Shown here piece by piece: positions 1 to 6,992 of a stretch of DNA of 27,805 nucleotides. The stretch is taken from assembly GCA_947628685.1 (NCBI GenBank), contig CANRAT010000009.1, forward strand, positions 1 to 27,805. Reading direction: 5' to 3'. Source of the stretch: an uncultured Bacilli bacterium (GTDB taxonomy: Bacteria; Bacillota_I; Bacilli_A; RF39; UBA660). Made by a program: the position numbers and the translations under genes. Under the pieces are notes generated by a model that ran no database searches, was not told where the DNA came from, and was given only the letters and a program-made list of their open reading frames with translations. Within the stretch, counting starts at the first letter, position 1. Every line of letters starts with the position of its first letter.

Positions 1-110
1 ATTCTTGACTTTTCTATTAATTGTAATACTTGTGGAATAGCAATAAGTGAGATTATTGCTAGTATTACTATTACTGCAAGTAATTCAACTAAAGTAAATC
101 CCTTCTTCAT
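1..110 (-). CDS. Type IV prepilin-like protein (N-terminal part, runs off the left edge)
   Basis: The reading frame starts at the ATG complementary to 108-110 and is open to the window edge, giving 36 residues. It begins MKKG followed by FTLVELLAVIVILAIISLI, the class III (prepilin) signal: cleavage is expected after Gly4, with Phe becoming the methylated first residue and Glu at +5, then a hydrophobic helix. This places it among type IV pilins or pseudopilins (including ComGC-like competence pilins) processed by a prepilin peptidase and exported by a pilus-type machine. Only the N-terminus is visible, so major pilin, minor pilin or competence pseudopilin cannot be told apart. An AAGGATAGGG stretch 6 bases upstream is the ribosome binding site. 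Its promoter contains a G11 homopolymer (separate entry), so expression may be switchable. Confidence 0.85.
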   Translation of the reverse strand, partial: MKKGFTLVELLAVIVILAIISLIAIPQVLQLIEKSR

Positions 111-134
111 ACATATCCCTATCCTTACACTTCT

Positions 135-166
135 ATTCTACCACGCCCCCCCCCCCTACGTGTCAA
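135..166 (-). promoter_or_regulatory. Prepilin promoter with poly-G tract in the -35/-10 spacer
   Basis: On the minus strand a perfect -35 TTGACA (161-166) and an extended -10 TGG-TAGAAT (hexamer 135-140) lie upstream of the prepilin gene. The spacer (141-160) is 20 bp and is CGTA, eleven G, then CGTGG. The predicted transcription start near 128 gives an 18-base leader that contains the ribosome binding site. A 20-bp spacer is 3 bp longer than the sigma-A optimum, so the promoter as read is predicted weak or off; G8 would restore 17 bp. The layout resembles Neisseria porA, where the length of a spacer poly-G sets promoter strength. Confidence 0.8.
146..156. repeat. C11/G11 homopolymer
   Basis: Eleven consecutive C on the plus strand, in DNA where even runs of five G or C are scarce. 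Runs of this type change length by slipped-strand mispairing. It is wholly inside the prepilin promoter spacer. A homopolymer length called from sequencing reads may be off by one or more. Confidence 0.9.
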
Positions 167-170
167 GACT

Positions 171-192
171 AAAAAAAAAGAACTTACGTTCT
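171..192 (-). terminator. Intrinsic terminator of the Rieske oxidoreductase gene
   Basis: On the minus strand AGAAC-GTAA-GTTCT is followed by a run of nine T. The stem is only 5 bp, so this is a weak-to-moderate terminator. The stop codon (184-186) sits in the loop. The -35 of the prepilin promoter begins only 5 bases further on, so this hairpin insulates that promoter from upstream readthrough. Confidence 0.6.
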
Positions 193-1641
193 CCTATTAT
201 CTTTATAAGATATATCATATATACTAGGTCCCTTAATACATTTACCATCTATATTAAATCTAGATGAATGACAAGGACAATCCCAAGTTTTTTCTACTTC
301 ATTAAATATTAAACTGCATCCTAAATGTGGACATTTATTATGTACTATGTGATTATTTCCTTTTTTATCTTTATATATAGCAAGATTTAAACCATCTTTT
401 TTTACAAATGAAATTCTTTTATACCAAGATTTATTCTTATTTATTTTTGGACCTATAAATGATTTAGTTTGACTATATATTATATATGGTAATTTTTTTA
501 TATTAGATAAATTAAATCTAAGTGGATTAAATATGTCTTGATATTTATTTTGTTTATTTTGTATCATATCTGATATTATACGAGATGCAAGTACACTATT
601 TGACATTCCCCAAGTATTATATCCACAAGCAATATATAAGTTAGGTTTTAATTTACCTATATATGGTAAATTATCTGGAGTCATTATATCTACATTAGTA
701 TATTTTAATGTAATATCACTTCCCTTTAAGTTAAATATTTCTTTTACTTTTTTAAAGTGTTCTAAATCATTTTGTTTAAATGCAGTATTGTGACTTTCGG
801 ATAATGATATTTGATATATAGCATCATTATCTTGATAAAATCTAAGTGAATATGTAGGGGAAGTTGTATTTATGCAAGTAAATCCTAAATCTTTTTTTAC
901 TTTACTTACTATTATGTATGATTTTTCTATATGAGATTTTATAGGTAAATAAAATGGTATTGTGAAGTATGGATAGTGAGATGCTATTACTACATTTTTA
1001 GCCTTTATTTTATATTTATCAGTATAACAGTTATAATGGGTCCAAAGTTTTTCTATCTTAACAATCTTTGTATTTTCATATATGGAAACTTTATCTTTGA
1101 TAGCGTTATATATTCCTTGTAAATATTTTATTGGATTAAATATGTATGTATCATTAACAGAGTATGATGCATATGAGGTAATATCAATTGGAAGTTGTTT
1201 CTCTTTTACTTTAACCTTTTGTTCTAATAAAAACTCTACTTCTTTTTTTAATGGTTCTACTTCACTTTTAGTACTCGCAAATACAAATGAAGGAACGCAT
1301 TTAAAATCACAGTCTATATTTTCTGCTTTAATTATTTTTTTTATACTATTAATTGCATACTGTTGTGATTTTAAATATTTAATGGCTGTTAATTTATCTT
1401 TAGAATTTATTATTTTAGTATATATTTTTTCTTGAAAATAATTTATTTTAGCAGTAGTATTTAAGGTTACACCATGTCCTATTTTTGATGCATCAACTAC
1501 GCATATATTTTTTTTATCTTTTAGGTAATATGCCGTGTTCATACCTGTCATTCCTGCACCAATTATAAGTGTATCTACTTCTATATCGTGTTTTAATATT
1601 TGTTTTTTAGTCTTAATTTCTTTTTTATTCCATATACTCAT
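184..1641 (-). CDS. FAD-dependent oxidoreductase with C-terminal Rieske [2Fe-2S] domain
   Basis: A 485-residue two-domain flavoprotein. The N-terminal DAO-type fold opens with a dinucleotide-binding GxGxxG (Gly28, Gly30, Gly33) and ends with a CGYNTWGMSNS segment typical of the FAD-binding C-terminal part of this family. The last ~80 residues form a Rieske domain with the ligand pattern C-x-H-x15-C-x2-H (Cys437, His439, Cys455, His458). Homologues in Firmicutes are annotated only as Rieske-containing FAD oxidoreductases and the substrate is not established. The start is set by GGTGATTAT directly before ATG. It lies 53 bases downstream of the superoxide reductase gene with no strong terminator between, suggesting co-transcription and a possible role in redox or oxygen stress. 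That role is inference. Confidence 0.85.
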   Translation of the reverse strand: MSIWNKKEIKTKKQILKHDIEVDTLIIGAGMTGMNTAYYLKDKKNICVVDASKIGHGVTLNTTAKINYFQEKIYTKIINSKDKLTAIKYLKSQQYAINSIKKIIKAENIDCDFKCVPSFVFASTKSEVEPLKKEVEFLLEQKVKVKEKQLPIDITSYASYSVNDTYIFNPIKYLQGIYNAIKDKVSIYENTKIVKIEKLWTHYNCYTDKYKIKAKNVVIASHYPYFTIPFYLPIKSHIEKSYIIVSKVKKDLGFTCINTTSPTYSLRFYQDNDAIYQISLSESHNTAFKQNDLEHFKKVKEIFNLKGSDITLKYTNVDIMTPDNLPYIGKLKPNLYIACGYNTWGMSNSVLASRIISDMIQNKQNKYQDIFNPLRFNLSNIKKLPYIIYSQTKSFIGPKINKNKSWYKRISFVKKDGLNLAIYKDKKGNNHIVHNKCPHLGCSLIFNEVEKTWDCPCHSSRFNIDGKCIKGPSIYDISYKDNRRT

Positions 1642-1694
1642 ATAATCACCAGTTATATTTTGTACATATTAAAAAAAAGTATGAATTAATCATA

Positions 1695-2066
1695 CTAATC
1701 TATCTCTTTTTCCCAAAGTCCGTGTTTATTGCAATATGAATAGAGTGTTCCTTTTCTATAGGTAAATGTTGCAACTGCATCATCTTTAGGATTCAAATAA
1801 ACATATTCTTCACTTTTGTCATCTACAAAACAAATCCATTCTATAAAGTGTTCATCCTCCATAACATGGTTTACTTTAACTAGTATTTTTCCATCTTTAA
1901 CTTCATATTCTGGAATATGTTTTTCAAAAGATGCATCTTTAGAGTTAATCTCTACATCTACTAACTTTTTCCCACAGCATTCAAAATTACAAGAACATTT
2001 ACAGTCCTTTATTACTTTTACTAGTGCGCCACAACTAGAACATTTTTTTAAAACTAACTTTCTCAT
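1695..2066 (-). CDS. dfx: Desulfoferrodoxin-type superoxide reductase
   Basis: A 123-residue protein. The C-terminal SOR domain carries the iron site His50 (in an EKH motif, with the catalytic Glu48 and Lys49), His67, His73, Cys112 and His115. It reduces superoxide to peroxide in the cytoplasm without releasing oxygen, as is usual in anaerobes. The N-terminal segment has the desulforedoxin-like CxxC...CC set (Cys9, Cys12, Cys30, Cys31) for a second, rubredoxin-like iron, so this is the two-iron class. Oddly, three extra cysteines (22, 24, 26) sit between the two pairs. The ATG at 2066 is chosen over a longer frame reaching 2120 because GGTGATAAT precedes it and the longer N-terminus matches nothing in the family. 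An extended -10 (TGT-TATAAT, 2082-2087) lies just upstream. Confidence 0.92.
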   Translation of the reverse strand: MRKLVLKKCSSCGALVKVIKDCKCSCNFECCGKKLVDVEINSKDASFEKHIPEYEVKDGKILVKVNHVMEDEHFIEWICFVDDKSEEYVYLNPKDDAVATFTYRKGTLYSYCNKHGLWEKEID

Positions 2067-2109
2067 ATTATCACCAACTTTATTATAACACAAAAAAATA
2101 AAAAAAGGC

Positions 2110-2430
2110 CTAAGATTCACTTAAGTCTGTTAATTCTTGTTTTAACATTTGATGTTTTTTATTTATTTTTTGTTCTTCTGCTACTTCAAGAGAATACCAT
2201 CCTTTTTTAAACATTACTTCAAACACTTCTCTTTGGAAATCAGCATATTCTAAAAACATTTCCTTATACTGTTTATATAGTGTTTCATTACTTGCTTCAG
2301 TTAAGGCTATTGCATAGTTTTTAACCATTTCTTTTAGTGTTGAAAGAAGTGAATTCATATAATCTTTATCGTTTAAATTTTTACCTTTAGGTACATTCGT
2401 TTTAGGATTACTAATTTCTTTATTATTCAT
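2110..2430 (-). CDS. CotF-family spore coat-like protein
   Basis: A 106-residue, mostly helical protein. The central segment with NDKDYMNSLLSTLK, an EASNETLY stretch and FEVMFKKGWYSLE matches the Coat_F (PF07875) pattern; these proteins form helical bundles and are found in spore coats of Bacillus and Clostridium, but also occur in species whose sporulation is unproven. I choose the ATG at 2430 rather than the one at 2442, because GGAGGAG lies 3 bases before it (inside the longer frame). The start overlaps the end of the preceding gene by 8 bases, implying translational coupling. Confidence 0.8.
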   Translation of the reverse strand: MNNKEISNPKTNVPKGKNLNDKDYMNSLLSTLKEMVKNYAIALTEASNETLYKQYKEMFLEYADFQREVFEVMFKKGWYSLEVAEEQKINKKHQMLKQELTDLSES

Positions 2431-2650
2431 TTGCTCCTCCATTACATAAAATATTTAAAATTTTATTTAAATTTCCTTCAAAAATATTTGATGCTTTAGT
2501 TAAAACACTTTTAAGTTCTTCATCATTTAAAGAACTAATAGCATTATAACTACACTTATATGCTCCATAAGTCCAATTGAACATATCAGATAGATAATCT
2601 AAATCTTTACCACTTATAATATCAGGCACTACATCATATGTTTTATTCAT
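2423..2650 (-). CDS. Small helical partner of the CotF-like protein
   Basis: A 75-residue protein with no signal peptide or membrane segment, predicted to be two to three helices (ISGKDLDYLSDMFNWTYGAY... then LNDEELKSVLTKASNIF). Small proteins of this type commonly sit directly before a CotF-family gene in Clostridia and are annotated as spore coat proteins. The 8-base overlap with the CotF-like gene suggests a stoichiometric pair. The start at 2650 has an AGGAAAATTTA leader. A specific function cannot be assigned from the sequence. Confidence 0.65.
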   Translation of the reverse strand: MNKTYDVVPDIISGKDLDYLSDMFNWTYGAYKCSYNAISSLNDEELKSVLTKASNIFEGNLNKILNILCNGGANE

Positions 2651-2663
2651 TAAATTTTCCTTT

Positions 2664-3101
2664 CTATAAAAATTGTTTTAATTTTTCTACTGCATTTTCT
2701 TGCATATCTACATATTCTTGTATTAAAGAATGTATGTGTTCGTTAACATCCTTATGATTTAATAGTTTTCTTCCTTCTATTATTCCCATATTAGTTCCTT
2801 CTAATAATAATTCTGCTATTTTAGATGTACTTTTATCTGTTAGAGTTTTCATCTCTATTCCATACCAAGTCATGGCCTTATTCATTGTATTTGTTTTATG
2901 AGGCTCTTTATCGCTATACTCTTTATATAATTCTTCTACTCTATCTTCTATTTGTCTATACTTATTATATTGATTATCAAGTTCACGTTTTAATGCATCA
3001 TCTTCAACTTTATCAAGTATAAAATGTATTGCGTCTTTTCCCATAGATGCTCCTTTAGAAAGTTCATCTAAAACATTTACTTCGTTTTTATCTTTACTCA
3101 T
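2664..3101 (-). CDS. Ferritin-like (DUF2383-like) helical protein
   Basis: A 145-residue all-helical protein with long amphipathic segments (VEDDALKRELDNQYNKYRQIEDRVEEL and a C-terminal IHSLIQEYVDMQENAVEKL) and a conserved-looking centre (MTWYGIEMKTLTD, EGTNMGIIEGRKLLN). The pattern resembles the DUF2383 / ferritin-like helical bundle families seen in Clostridia, but I see no full di-iron ExxH pair set, so metal binding is unproven. The start at 3101 is chosen over 3149 because GGAGGGATTAT precedes it; the longer frame also runs into the upstream terminator. It heads the five-gene run that continues with the coat-like pair, superoxide reductase and Rieske oxidoreductase. Confidence 0.6.
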   Translation of the reverse strand: MSKDKNEVNVLDELSKGASMGKDAIHFILDKVEDDALKRELDNQYNKYRQIEDRVEELYKEYSDKEPHKTNTMNKAMTWYGIEMKTLTDKSTSKIAELLLEGTNMGIIEGRKLLNHKDVNEHIHSLIQEYVDMQENAVEKLKQFL

Positions 3102-3147
3102 ATAATCCCTCCGATTATATCTTGAACATTCAATTAAATATTTATAC

Positions 3148-3179
3148 AAAAAAAGTATTAATTTTTTTCAATTAATACT
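3148..3179 (-). terminator. Strong intrinsic terminator of the NlpC/P60 gene
   Basis: On the minus strand a perfect 10-bp stem AGTATTAATT / AATTAATACT with loop GAAAAA is followed by T7. The 5' arm is made of the gene's last codons and the stop codon (3158-3160) falls within the 3' arm. Confidence 0.85.
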
Positions 3180-4408
3180 AATTTTTCTAATTTTGGTAAA
3201 TAGTATGAATCTTCTAAAACTTCTTTAGTTACTTTAAGTATAAGTTTATTTCCTGATGCGTTTATAACATAGTGCTTATTATCTTTTATACCTATATATA
3301 TTAGTACGTGACCTTCCATATATAATAGTGATGGAACGTTTTTTTCTATTATATTTAATTTATCACTACTTGATTTATCTGATAAATCAAGTAATATTCC
3401 AACACTATTATTTTGATCACTAGTATTTCTTGGAAAAACAAATCCAAAAGTACTATAAATATTTCTTACATATCCTGAACAATCTACGCCATAATCCATA
3501 CTACCCCAACTATAAGGTATTCCTTCATATTTAAATGACTCTATTAACACATTCTTTTTAGTATATGGTAAATATCCTACGTGAGTTTTATCTTTTGATA
3601 TAGTTACATTTTCAACCTTTATATTACCATTTTCATCTTTAGTTGGAAGTGAGACTAAATATCCATCTGAAACTGGTTTAATAAGTGGTAATGTAACTCC
3701 CATATCGAGTAATGTATTATTTATTTCTATAAAAGGTTCTGTTACTACTACAAAGTTTTTATTATTTGTAAAATATTCAATATCATCATCACTTGAAAAT
3801 GCGATATCATCACTTTTTACCCAACCTATATATGTTTTAGATAAAACAAATAAATATTTTAAATCTTTGCTTTCATGGATAATTAATACTGGTGTGTTTA
3901 CTTTTAGTTCAGTTTCTTGTAGTGCGTCAAAGTTAGTGTCAGTAATACTATCAAAAAAATGCATATCAGTTGGATTAGACTTTAAATTTGTTCTATTTAC
4001 AATTATTCCTTTTTTTAAATTTACTATATCAGGAATATTTTCTATATTTCTATTATCTAATATATTTTTAATATCATTATTTGTAATTAATACACCATTA
4101 TTATATTTTGGCAAATTTGGAAGTTTATATTTATTTATATAGTTTAATACTTCATTTTTGGTTAAAGAATTAATATTTAAATTATATAATGAGTCTGTTT
4201 TAGATTCTATTATATTGTTATATTCTTTTATTTCATCTTGATTTAATAAAATTTCATTGTCACTTAATTTTGATATAAAATAATTAGAATCTTCTTCAAG
4301 TATTTCTATATAAGAATCATCTATTTTATCTTGCTTATCTTCTATAACAAATTTGTTATTACAACCTAGACAAATAAATATTAAAAATATTACTACTATT
4401 TTTCTCAT
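3158..4408 (-). CDS. Secreted NlpC/P60 peptidoglycan endopeptidase, lipoprotein
   Basis: A 416-residue protein. The N-terminus is a lipoprotein signal (lipobox ICLGC, lipidated Cys16), so it should be anchored on the outer face of the membrane. Residues ~130-280 hold SH3b-type segments (IVNRTNLKSNPTDMHFFDSI, then VLIIHESKDLKYLFV and GWVKSDDIA), as in the SH3_6/SH3_7-containing NlpC/P60 group. The C-terminal catalytic domain has Cys310 in GVDCSGYV, His367 in GHVLIYIG and a polar third residue, probably Asn383. The predicted role is cleaving gamma-D-Glu-diamino acid bonds in stem peptides. GGTGATATC precedes the ATG. It is flanked by terminators on both sides, so it is probably transcribed alone. 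Confidence 0.9.
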   Translation of the reverse strand: MRKIVVIFLIFICLGCNNKFVIEDKQDKIDDSYIEILEEDSNYFISKLSDNEILLNQDEIKEYNNIIESKTDSLYNLNINSLTKNEVLNYINKYKLPNLPKYNNGVLITNNDIKNILDNRNIENIPDIVNLKKGIIVNRTNLKSNPTDMHFFDSITDTNFDALQETELKVNTPVLIIHESKDLKYLFVLSKTYIGWVKSDDIAFSSDDDIEYFTNNKNFVVVTEPFIEINNTLLDMGVTLPLIKPVSDGYLVSLPTKDENGNIKVENVTISKDKTHVGYLPYTKKNVLIESFKYEGIPYSWGSMDYGVDCSGYVRNIYSTFGFVFPRNTSDQNNSVGILLDLSDKSSSDKLNIIEKNVPSLLYMEGHVLIYIGIKDNKHYVINASGNKLILKVTKEVLEDSYYLPKLEKLVLIEKN

Positions 4409-4456
4409 GATATCACCACTTATATTATGTAATGAATTTGATTTTTTAATAATATG

Positions 4457-4475
4457 AAAAGAGGTTTTTGCCTCT
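4457..4475 (-). terminator. Intrinsic terminator of the ABC transporter gene
   Basis: Minus strand AGAGG-CAAAAA-CCTCT followed by TTT and an AT-rich tail. The stop codon TAG (4474-4476) overlaps the first bases of the stem. The stem is short and the T-tract interrupted, so termination may be partial. Confidence 0.65.
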
Positions 4476-6900
4476 ATTCAGTTCTAAGTGCGATTACAGG
4501 GTCTTTTTTACTTGCAAGTTTAGATGGAATTAATCCTGCTATCATAGTAAGAAGTGTGCTTATTATAACTAATATAATTCCACCAACTATAGGAAGAGCT
4601 GCAGATACCCTAACTCCTGTAATACCATTTATTAAAACGTTAATAAATATATTTAATATACATGTAATAAGTATTCCTATTAAACCTGATGTAAGTCCTA
4701 CTATAAATGTTTCAGCATTAAATACTCTTGATATATCTTTTTTACTTGCACCGATTGCTCTTAAGATTCCTATTTCTTTAGTTCTTTCAAGTACAGATAT
4801 ATATGTAATAATTCCTATCATTATACTTGATACTATTAAAGATATTGAAACGAATGCAATAAGTACATATCCTATTACATTAACTATAGTAGTTACGCTG
4901 TTCATAAGAAGTCCAACGTAATCAGTATATTCTATTTTATCTTCTTCCTTACCTTCAGCAATTTTTTCATTATTATATTCATCAATAATTTTCTTTATTT
5001 CATCTTTTGATTCAAAATCTTTAGGATAAATATTAATTGTATAAGGATTTTCTTTATCTACTATACCCATTTTAAGTAAATTAGTTTCATATGACTCAAC
5101 ATTTTTAAATTCTTCATTTGTAAATACATTTATATCTTTATTAGTTAATTGTGATATAGCAATTTCACTTTTATTTATATTTTCTATAACATAATCTGTT
5201 AATTCTTTTGTATATCCAACACCATTTATAACTGATATATTGCTATCTTCTTTTGGTCTTATTATACCTACTATAGACATATCAAGTCCATCATTAACTA
5301 TTTTTGCTAAATGAGTTAAATCTGTACTCTTATCTTCCCATTTATCTCCTTTTTTTACATAATAATCTGTATTAAGAACAAGTTTATATTTTGTATTCAT
5401 TATATCTTCATATGTATAAGTACTATTTTCAAACTCTTGTATTGGTTTTCCTGCATACATATTTTGCATAGTCTCTTGTATTTCTTTTTGGTCTTTAAGT
5501 CCTATTGAATATAATACATAATCACTTATTTCGTTATTTTTATCTACTATTAGTACTAATTCATTATATTTATTAGGAAGTCTTCCACTTACTATATCGT
5601 ATTCGTTAGATAAAAGTTCACTATTAGTTGTAAGTTCATTAAATATTTGAATTCCACCTGACATTCCTAATTCACTATTAGTCTCAATTCCGAATACACT
5701 CATCATATTACTAGGATTTACTTTTAAATTATTAGGTGTATATATTTGTAAATCTAAAGCATATGTATATCTAATATCATTTGAATAATTTTTCAAATTT
5801 TCATTATTTTCTATGAATTCTTTGAAATCTTTTAAATTATTTGATTTTATTCCACCATACATAGTAGAAATCATATCAGTCATTATATTATTTGAATAAA
5901 CTTTATCAAGTGGGTGATTTTTAGTATCACTACTATCCATAAATGAAGTCATCAAACTTGATGCATCTACACTATTTTTTTCTATAGTTAATGGATAACT
6001 TGTAAGTGTCTCTTCTTGTACTCTATCTATATAGTTATTAACTCCATTTGATAAAGAAAGAATTAAGGCTATACCTATTATACCTATTGAACCTGCAAAT
6101 GACGTAAGTAAAGTTCTACCCTTTTTTGTCATTAAATTATTTAAAGATAATGATAGTGCGGTTAAAAAACTCATACTTGTCTTCTTTGTTTTAACATTTT
6201 TATATTCTATAATCTCTTTACCATCATATGGATTTGTATCGCTTGTAATCTCACCATCTTTTAAACTTACTATTCTATTTGAGTAATCATGCGCTAAATC
6301 AGGATTGTGAGTTACCATTATAACTAGTTTATCCTTACTTATCTTTTTTAGTAAATTCATAATTTGAGTACTTGTCTCTGAATCTAGGGCACCTGTTGGT
6401 TCATCTGCAAGAATTATATCTGGATCATTAATTAAAGCACGCGCAATCGCAACTCTTTGCATTTGTCCACCACTTAATTGATTAGGACGCTTATATATGT
6501 GTTCAGAAAGTCCAACCTCTTTAAGTGCTTTTATTGCTCTTTTTCTTCTTTCTTTTTTACCAATTCCACTAAGAGTTAGGGCTAACTCTACATTTGATAG
6601 TACTGATTGATGTGGGATTAAATTATAACTTTGAAATACAAACCCTATTCTATGGTTTCTATACGAATCCCAATCTTTATCTTTATATTTTTTAGTTGAT
6701 ACTTCATTAATTACAAGATCTCCACTAGTATATTTATCAAGCCCACCTACTATATTGAGGAGTGTTGTTTTACCACTTCCACTCGGACCCAATATAGATA
6801 CAAATTCACACTCTCTAAAATTTATACTAACTTTATTTAAAGCTTTTTGGGTAAATGTTCCTGTTTTATATACTTTTGTAATGTTTTTTAATTCTAACAT
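4474..6900 (-). CDS. Fused ABC transporter ATPase/FtsX-type permease (MacB-like)
   Basis: An 808-residue fusion. Residues 1-225 are an ABC ATPase: Walker A GPSGSGKTT (38-46), Q-loop FVFQ, signature LSGGQ (142-146), Walker B IILADEP (162-168) and a switch His in VMVTHNPD. A membrane segment follows (~265-285), then ~390 residues predicted to be extracytoplasmic, and three membrane segments at the C-terminus with the FtsX/MacB permease motif (VLERTKEIGILRAIGASKKDI). This is the MacB/LolD-like mechanotransmission class, associated with export of peptides, antibiotics or lipoproteins, or with signalling to cell wall hydrolases. No sensor kinase or partner gene is adjacent, so the substrate is unknown. 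GGGAGGAATTT sets the start. Confidence 0.9.
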   Translation of the reverse strand: MLELKNITKVYKTGTFTQKALNKVSINFRECEFVSILGPSGSGKTTLLNIVGGLDKYTSGDLVINEVSTKKYKDKDWDSYRNHRIGFVFQSYNLIPHQSVLSNVELALTLSGIGKKERRKRAIKALKEVGLSEHIYKRPNQLSGGQMQRVAIARALINDPDIILADEPTGALDSETSTQIMNLLKKISKDKLVIMVTHNPDLAHDYSNRIVSLKDGEITSDTNPYDGKEIIEYKNVKTKKTSMSFLTALSLSLNNLMTKKGRTLLTSFAGSIGIIGIALILSLSNGVNNYIDRVQEETLTSYPLTIEKNSVDASSLMTSFMDSSDTKNHPLDKVYSNNIMTDMISTMYGGIKSNNLKDFKEFIENNENLKNYSNDIRYTYALDLQIYTPNNLKVNPSNMMSVFGIETNSELGMSGGIQIFNELTTNSELLSNEYDIVSGRLPNKYNELVLIVDKNNEISDYVLYSIGLKDQKEIQETMQNMYAGKPIQEFENSTYTYEDIMNTKYKLVLNTDYYVKKGDKWEDKSTDLTHLAKIVNDGLDMSIVGIIRPKEDSNISVINGVGYTKELTDYVIENINKSEIAISQLTNKDINVFTNEEFKNVESYETNLLKMGIVDKENPYTINIYPKDFESKDEIKKIIDEYNNEKIAEGKEEDKIEYTDYVGLLMNSVTTIVNVIGYVLIAFVSISLIVSSIMIGIITYISVLERTKEIGILRAIGASKKDISRVFNAETFIVGLTSGLIGILITCILNIFINVLINGITGVRVSAALPIVGGIILVIISTLLTMIAGLIPSKLASKKDPVIALRTE

Positions 6901-6927
6901 AAATTCCTCCCAGTCTAAACATATAAA

Positions 6928-6955
6928 ATTATATCATAATTAAAGCGAATGTCAA
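6928..6955 (-). promoter_or_regulatory. Sigma-A promoter of the ABC transporter gene
   Basis: Minus strand -35 TTGACA (6950-6955) and -10 TATAAT (6928-6933) with a 16-bp spacer ending in TGA, so an extended -10 is also present. This is one of the strongest consensus promoters in the window. Confidence 0.85.
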
Positions 6956-6972
6956 ATATATAGATATATAGA

Positions 6973-6992
6973 AAAAGTGAATTACTCACTTT
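6973..6992 (-). terminator. Intrinsic terminator of htrA
   Basis: Minus strand AAAGTGA-GTAAT-TCACTTT followed by a short T run. The stop codon (6982-6984) lies in the loop. Confidence 0.7.

Noticed and set aside
4454..4921. Plus-strand open frame of 155 codons opposite the ABC permease
   Set aside because: It is a complementary-strand shadow of the conserved C-terminal permease helices; no ribosome binding site and no family match.
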